Positions 59,286-64,000 of a stretch of 64,000 nt of DNA are shown here, piece by piece. The position numbers and the translations under genes are program-made. Origin of the DNA: Candidatus Methanogaster sp. GTDB lineage: Archaea; Halobacteriota; Methanosarcinia; Methanosarcinales; Methanogasteraceae. The notes below the pieces were generated by a model that saw only the letters and a program-made list of their open reading frames with translations, did no database searches and was not told where the DNA came from. The stretch spans positions 30,423 to 94,422 of the forward strand of contig PQXF01000006.1 of assembly GCA_003194445.1 (NCBI GenBank), written 5' to 3'. Each line of letters opens with the position of its first letter. Positions within the stretch are counted from its first letter, which is position 1.

Positions 59286-60260
59286 TTATCCCAGTTTCGC
59301 AGCCTCGCCGCGAACCAGTTTCCGAAACTGCTTGTGCGCCTCCACGATATCTGCGATCTTATCCGCATCCACCCCAACGAGGCAATCGACCCGCGGATCG
59401 TTTCTATAGTCCTGCTCGAGCGTGCGTGCCAGTTCGATTGCATCATCGCCGCGTGCACACGCCAGCGCAAATTCCCGCAAAAGTCCGATATCGGTTCCGC
59501 AGAGCGCGATGTTTGCATGAGGGACTGCGTACTCGTTGCCATTGAAAACGATCGCAATCCCGCCCGCATCCCGCACACGCCCGAGCATCGCAAAGTCTGT
59601 GATCGAATCCCCGACAACGATCACATCTCCGGGCGTCATGCTGTGAGCAAGAGCGATCTCCTCCATCGCCTGGACCTTGCGTGCACCTCCGACCACTCGC
59701 ACCTGTGAGAAGATATCGCCAAGCGCGGTCTCTTTTAGTTCGCCAAAGTAGAAATCATCCAATCTCTGAAACACCGCCTCTTCGTCACCGGTGCTGAGAA
59801 TCTCATCCTCGATGCCGCGTATGCAAGCAATATCGTCACCTGTGAGTCTCCCGCGCAAATCCTCGAGGTTGAGGCGCGTACATGCGATATGATCTCTGGA
59901 AACGCCAAGCTCATCACCGATCTGGTAGGCGTGCTGCTCATAACTCGTCGAGATGATGTGCACATCCCAACCATCTCCTTTCAATCTCGCAATCAGGTCC
60001 TTTGCGCCAGGTACGATCCGTGCACGCGAGGAAATCTCTGTAATATTCTCTTCCCTGATCCCATGCACAAGCAGGAACGGGACGATGAGCGCAAGCGTAT
60101 CACCTGGCTCGTAATTCTCGCGGCCTGCAAGTGCCAGTACGTCATCATATCGGCTCAACATCTCGAATATCGCATCTCCATTCTCGATTAAGGAGGTTAC
60201 CTCGTAGGCATTGTCTTGCGGCGACAGCGGACCTTCCAGATCAAAGCATATGATGTTCAT
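59286..60260 (-). CDS. HAD-superfamily protein (annotated elsewhere as energy-converting hydrogenase A subunit R-like)
   Basis: MNIICFDLEGPLSPQDNAYEV; DVHIISTSYEQ; GDVIVVGDSITDFAML. Confidence 0.85.
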   Translation of the reverse strand: MNIICFDLEGPLSPQDNAYEVTSLIENGDAIFEMLSRYDDVLALAGRENYEPGDTLALIVPFLLVHGIREENITEISSRARIVPGAKDLIARLKGDGWDVHIISTSYEQHAYQIGDELGVSRDHIACTRLNLEDLRGRLTGDDIACIRGIEDEILSTGDEEAVFQRLDDFYFGELKETALGDIFSQVRVVGGARKVQAMEEIALAHSMTPGDVIVVGDSITDFAMLGRVRDAGGIAIVFNGNEYAVPHANIALCGTDIGLLREFALACARGDDAIELARTLEQDYRNDPRVDCLVGVDADKIADIVEAHKQFRKLVRGEAAKLG

Positions 60261-60275
60261 AATTGTGATAATGCA

Positions 60276-60794
60276 TCAAAGTCGGTTCGACATTTTCTTG
60301 AAATCATTCTCGTTTTTCGCCATCAAACCATAAATTTCGCGAGATATCTCGATCAGATAGCCCCTGATATTAACAAATGGTATTGTACAACACTTAAAAA
60401 GCCCCAATCCGAACAAAACATGAGACTTGGTACGTAAAACTCTCAAAAACAGTGGCGGTAGCCACGGTTCTGAAATTGCTTTTTCATCGACAGTATAAGC
60501 ACTGCGGAGCAGGTCATGTCTGTTTTTTAGTATCTTCTGAAATGGGTTCTCCTTTGCCATATCTCTATCCACTCGAAAGAAATTAAAAATCCACCAAAAT
60601 CCTTCGATTAGACTTTTCAAAGACTCGTGGTTTTCTATCCGCATATATCTCTTACCTTTCCAATTTTCATACGGCGTGAATGTGCAATCTTCCAGGATGT
60701 TAGAGAATGCACCTATCACTACGGCTGATATAAATAATAATCCAAAAAATAAATCCGAAACTTCCAATTGGTGTATCTCCTTTGTGTCAGCCAC
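60276..60794 (-). CDS. Hypothetical protein containing the 77-bp dispersed repeat
   Basis: 172-aa ORF with N-terminal TM; repeat translates as AYTVDEKAISEPWLPPLFLRVLRTKSH. Confidence 0.4.
   Translation of the reverse strand: MADTKEIHQLEVSDLFFGLLFISAVVIGAFSNILEDCTFTPYENWKGKRYMRIENHESLKSLIEGFWWIFNFFRVDRDMAKENPFQKILKNRHDLLRSAYTVDEKAISEPWLPPLFLRVLRTKSHVLFGLGLFKCCTIPFVNIRGYLIEISREIYGLMAKNENDFKKMSNRL
60422..60498. repeat. 77-bp dispersed repeat, copy 2
   Basis: 74/77 identical, same orientation as 3718-3794. Confidence 0.9.
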
Positions 60795-60818
60795 CGATTC
60801 ATTTCACCACAGCCATAT

Positions 60819-61097
60819 TCAGACCGCTTTTTCGTCGCGTAATTTTATCAGCGCGAATACGCAGTAATTCAAGATATCCCTGTATTCAGACTCAATACCT
60901 TCGGAGACCTTTGGAGATCCTTCAGACTCCTCAATGCTGCGTATTCTATACACTTTAACGAGTATCTGGTCTGTTATTGACGGCAGTCTCATCTCTCTCC
61001 ACGAATCCCCGTAATCTGCATTCTTTGCGACCACCAGTTCCCTGACCTCCTTTAAGATCGCGTCGTATTCCTCGATCGTATTCTTTTCCTGTGACAT
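60819..61097 (-). CDS. DUF1599-like (nucleotide-modification-associated) protein
   Basis: LVVAKNADYGDSWREMRLPSITDQILVKVYRIRSIEES...YRDILNYCVFALI. Confidence 0.7.
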   Translation of the reverse strand: MSQEKNTIEEYDAILKEVRELVVAKNADYGDSWREMRLPSITDQILVKVYRIRSIEESEGSPKVSEGIESEYRDILNYCVFALIKLRDEKAV

Positions 61098-61119
61098 GCC
61101 AGCACCTATTTTATCCCGT

Positions 61120-63096
61120 TTACAACCTTAACCTTCTGACGATCTCGGGATTCTTCATCATCTCGCGTATTCTTCCAAGGATGACTAATGATATCAGTAC
61201 CATGAATGCGCGTTTGGTCCCTGATTCGTCGGATGCGTCATCGAAAACACTTTTTGACACCTTCCACAGCCCTGATATCGGTATGATCATCAGTTCGCCC
61301 ATCTTCCCTGTAATAGCGCTGTCCACAGCCCATAGTTCCTCTTCCAGATTCAGCGAATCTGCAAACACAGTCGGATCGCTGACCAGAGTATCCAATTGGT
61401 CTGAATATTCCCGGGCTCCTGCCACAAACCCGGCATCGTCAAAAGCGCCCATGTTCTTTGAGATGCAGATGTCAATAAATCTACTGTTATTTATCAAATC
61501 TGCAATATATTTGCAGGTCATCTCGCCGACATCGATCATATCATCGATCATCTCACTGTCCGCACCCTTTGCGTGCCCTATCATGTCGGCAACTGTGGTG
61601 CAGATGCTCAGGAGGTAGTGCGGGATGCAGAGATCACAGCCTATCGGGAGGTTGCTTATCGATTGGTTCACCAGATGTTTCAGTTCATGGAGGTGCCGTT
61701 GCTGCGCATCGGTAAGCATGGCTTTCGGAATCTCTTCTTCCGGAGCCTCTGTCGTCACAGCAGCAGATTCGAGATCCTCAGTATCTTTTGCCGCTTCCGC
61801 CACCTCTACCGTCGCTACAGTCTCTGTAATTTCCACTGCATCTACAGTCTCGTCCCAGACCACCTGGTACGCCTGCGTCATGGCATCTCGCACCTTAGCA
61901 CTCGGATCGTCAAGATGGCGTTTGAGCGGCTCTTTTGCGAACTGCACAAAATTCCTGTTCTTTTGCCCGATGCGCCTGATCGATTGCGCGGCATTGGCGC
62001 GGACGCGATCATCAGTGTCGTCGAGAAGCACTATCAGATGTGGAATAATAGATTCATCAACCTCCGCAGACGCGCCCGCCATCAGGGCAGATCTGGCACG
62101 CTCGTCAGCATCGCGACTGTGCAATTGATCGATGGTATTCTCTTTTTTCCTTTCGAAGAGTTTGTGTGCACGTTTTTTAATAGATAGTTCCTTATCCTTC
62201 GATTTCATAAGTATCAGCGCGGTTGCAGCTATTAATATAATGACAATCAGCACAAGCGTCCCTAAAACACGATTTTTAGCGTTGTTTCGACCCTTCCAGT
62301 CAGCGTACATCGATTTCTTGGTGTTGTTCGCATCGCGTACAATATCTGAGATCATTTTCTGATGCTTTGTCAGATCGTCTAAGAAAAAATCGGTTCCATT
62401 TACCATCTCCACCATCTTCCCGTCTACCTCCAGAAATCGCTCGCCAAAAGTGGAAAGCACCCCATAATCCGCAACATCCGAACTTGCGATATCATCACTC
62501 AGCACATCGAGCGAGTCGCATGATGTGATCAGGCTGATGCGAGTTTTTTCAATCACCTGCGGCGACCCCACAAGAGTTTTGATGGTATCAATCTCATCAG
62601 GATCGATCTTTGCTACCGCATCCGCTGCACTCCTCCATGCCGCCGCCTCAAGAACGCCATCAACGATCGCTGCATCAGTCACAACCGTACCATCGTCTGC
62701 GAAGACCTCAATCCCCTTCCCACAGACGACGTTTTTATAACAGACAATATAGTAGTTCTCCGCACCCATCGAGACCACCGCGATGGTATCGATCGAGTAA
62801 TCGAGCAGTACCTTGTTTGCATTCGCGGCATCTACGACCGTATCATCATCGATACTCCCGGTACCGCCTGCATCGGGCCCCCCTCTATCTGGTGTGACAA
62901 CTGGCGTAGCAGCCGGTGAAGTGGTGGTGGTAGGTGCAGTGATAGGTGGGTTGTTCGGAGCGCCCGGTGCGCCCGGTGCATCTGGCGCATCGGGGGCTGT
63001 AGGATCATCAGGAGCGGCAGTCGCGCCACCCATGTTCATACCCCCGATGCATAGTGCGGCAATCAGCGCGATGGCAAGTATTGTTATAATCTTCAT
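61120..63096 (-). CDS. Membrane-anchored HEAT-repeat protein with unusual C-terminal domain
   Basis: Signal/TM N-terminus, Pro/Ala/Gly-rich linker, TM NRVLGTLVLIVIILIAATALILM, HEAT units HLIVLLDDTDDRVRANAAQSIRRIG. Confidence 0.8.
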   Translation of the reverse strand: MKIITILAIALIAALCIGGMNMGGATAAPDDPTAPDAPDAPGAPGAPNNPPITAPTTTTSPAATPVVTPDRGGPDAGGTGSIDDDTVVDAANANKVLLDYSIDTIAVVSMGAENYYIVCYKNVVCGKGIEVFADDGTVVTDAAIVDGVLEAAAWRSAADAVAKIDPDEIDTIKTLVGSPQVIEKTRISLITSCDSLDVLSDDIASSDVADYGVLSTFGERFLEVDGKMVEMVNGTDFFLDDLTKHQKMISDIVRDANNTKKSMYADWKGRNNAKNRVLGTLVLIVIILIAATALILMKSKDKELSIKKRAHKLFERKKENTIDQLHSRDADERARSALMAGASAEVDESIIPHLIVLLDDTDDRVRANAAQSIRRIGQKNRNFVQFAKEPLKRHLDDPSAKVRDAMTQAYQVVWDETVDAVEITETVATVEVAEAAKDTEDLESAAVTTEAPEEEIPKAMLTDAQQRHLHELKHLVNQSISNLPIGCDLCIPHYLLSICTTVADMIGHAKGADSEMIDDMIDVGEMTCKYIADLINNSRFIDICISKNMGAFDDAGFVAGAREYSDQLDTLVSDPTVFADSLNLEEELWAVDSAITGKMGELMIIPISGLWKVSKSVFDDASDESGTKRAFMVLISLVILGRIREMMKNPEIVRRLRL

Positions 63097-64000
63097 AGTA
63101 TCCCCTGTTTCAGCCGTTTCACAATTTCAGGATTTTCATACATCTCCTTTGCATACTTAAGTAACGTGTCTGCGATCAATATCCGTATAGCGTGTTCGAG
63201 ATCGTCTCCCGACCGATCCGCAAGCAAACTTTTTGCAATCGACCAGACTCCGGTTATCGGGATTACGCTCATGTTCCGCGTCCTCGATGTGATCTCCCTA
63301 TCGATCTCGAGGAGTGCCTGCTCCACCTTCGGACTGGTTGCCGATACGAATCCGGACGGACTCGATACCAGGTCCGAGAGCCGATCGTAGTTGATCTGGC
63401 TTGCGTTGCATCCAGCTGAGTTCTCTGTACCAGCTCTGCTTCGTGCATACAGGTCGATATTTCGTTTGGAGACCATGATCTCGGATAGTTCCGTGCAGAC
63501 CGACTCGATGACAGATATCATCCGATCAGTCACCTCTTTCGGTCCTACGTTCCCACCTATAAACTGGATTGCAGTCATCCCGCGCACATATTCGATCAAA
63601 CGCTGTGCCACACTCCGGTAAAAGTTGGGGATGCACCGGTCATAACCTGATACCTCTCGATACCGGTTCTCAAATGCCCCCCTGACAGAGCGCAATTTTG
63701 CATCCTGCTCCTGATCAGGGCGGACTGCCGATGACAGCAGGATCGTTCCTTTGTCTCCCTCTACAGAGACCGTTCTACCCGCGTACAGGTTTGGGATACC
63801 GCTTACAATGACCGTGTGCTGCCCGCCACGATCCAGTGCGAACATAGCTTCTCCGGCAGCATCAGTCTTCCGGGTGATTGATCTGGTCTGTACCACAGCA
63901 CCTGATATCGGTGTTCTCGACGCGGAATCGAGTACTTTCACCTTCACCATGACCTTCGGCTGCACTGGCACAGGTTTCGGTCCGGGTGGTGCAATCCCGG
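63093..64000 (-). CDS. Carboxypeptidase-regulatory-like domain protein sharing the C-terminal domain of the upstream-facing neighbour (5' end outside the window)
   Basis: KVKVLDSASRTPISGAVVQTRSITRKTDAAGEAMFALDRGGQHTVIVSG; frame open to position 64000. Confidence 0.75.
   Translation of the reverse strand, partial: GIAPPGPKPVPVQPKVMVKVKVLDSASRTPISGAVVQTRSITRKTDAAGEAMFALDRGGQHTVIVSGIPNLYAGRTVSVEGDKGTILLSSAVRPDQEQDAKLRSVRGAFENRYREVSGYDRCIPNFYRSVAQRLIEYVRGMTAIQFIGGNVGPKEVTDRMISVIESVCTELSEIMVSKRNIDLYARSRAGTENSAGCNASQINYDRLSDLVSSPSGFVSATSPKVEQALLEIDREITSRTRNMSVIPITGVWSIAKSLLADRSGDDLEHAIRILIADTLLKYAKEMYENPEIVKRLKQGIL

Noticed and set aside
1-64000. tRNA/rRNA genes
   Set aside because: No cloverleaf or rRNA-like sequence recognised by eye; cannot exclude a missed tRNA without tRNAscan-SE.

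Overview
Archaeal (probably methanogen-/ANME-related euryarchaeal) chromosomal window, identified by geranylgeranylglyceryl-phosphate synthase, prefoldin beta, L40e, archaellum genes and CheF. From left to right it contains: (1) an IS/intron graveyard (0-5.9 kb) with a partial ISAzo13-like transposase, a truncated IS4-type copy, a glycosyltransferase bracketed by ~230 bp direct repeats, a probable group II intron 3' end (domains V+VI) and a frameshifted Rpn/PD-(D/E)XK gene; (2) a surface-polysaccharide locus (6-24.4 kb: rfb genes, AbiE-type toxin-antitoxin, flippase, glycosyltransferases, pyruvyl transferase, radical SAM) with an AT-rich core that looks like a recombined island; (3) leuC-leuD-cbiD and a toxin-antitoxin-like pair; (4) a chemotaxis cluster (30-39 kb) and an archaellum operon (39.7-47.8 kb); (5) an intact IS4-type element with 10-bp target duplication (47.9-49.5 kb); (6) a three-gene secreted/membrane Ig-like protein operon with a shared, apparently uncharacterised C-terminal domain; (7) housekeeping genes and two HEAT/carboxypeptidase-regulatory-like paralogous envelope proteins. 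Most notable: all three receptor-modification enzymes of chemotaxis are damaged (CheB by a ~150-160 aa in-frame internal deletion removing the Ser/His catalytic region, CheR and CheD by single-nucleotide frameshifts), while CheA/Y/W/C/F, the MCP and the archaellum ORFs are full length. A second notable signal is a near-identical promoter arrangement (TATA-23/24 nt-ACCTCATTATNATNAT inverted repeat) shared by the archaellin operon and the neighbouring surface-protein operon. Calls are from reading ORF translations and sequence only; no database search was run.
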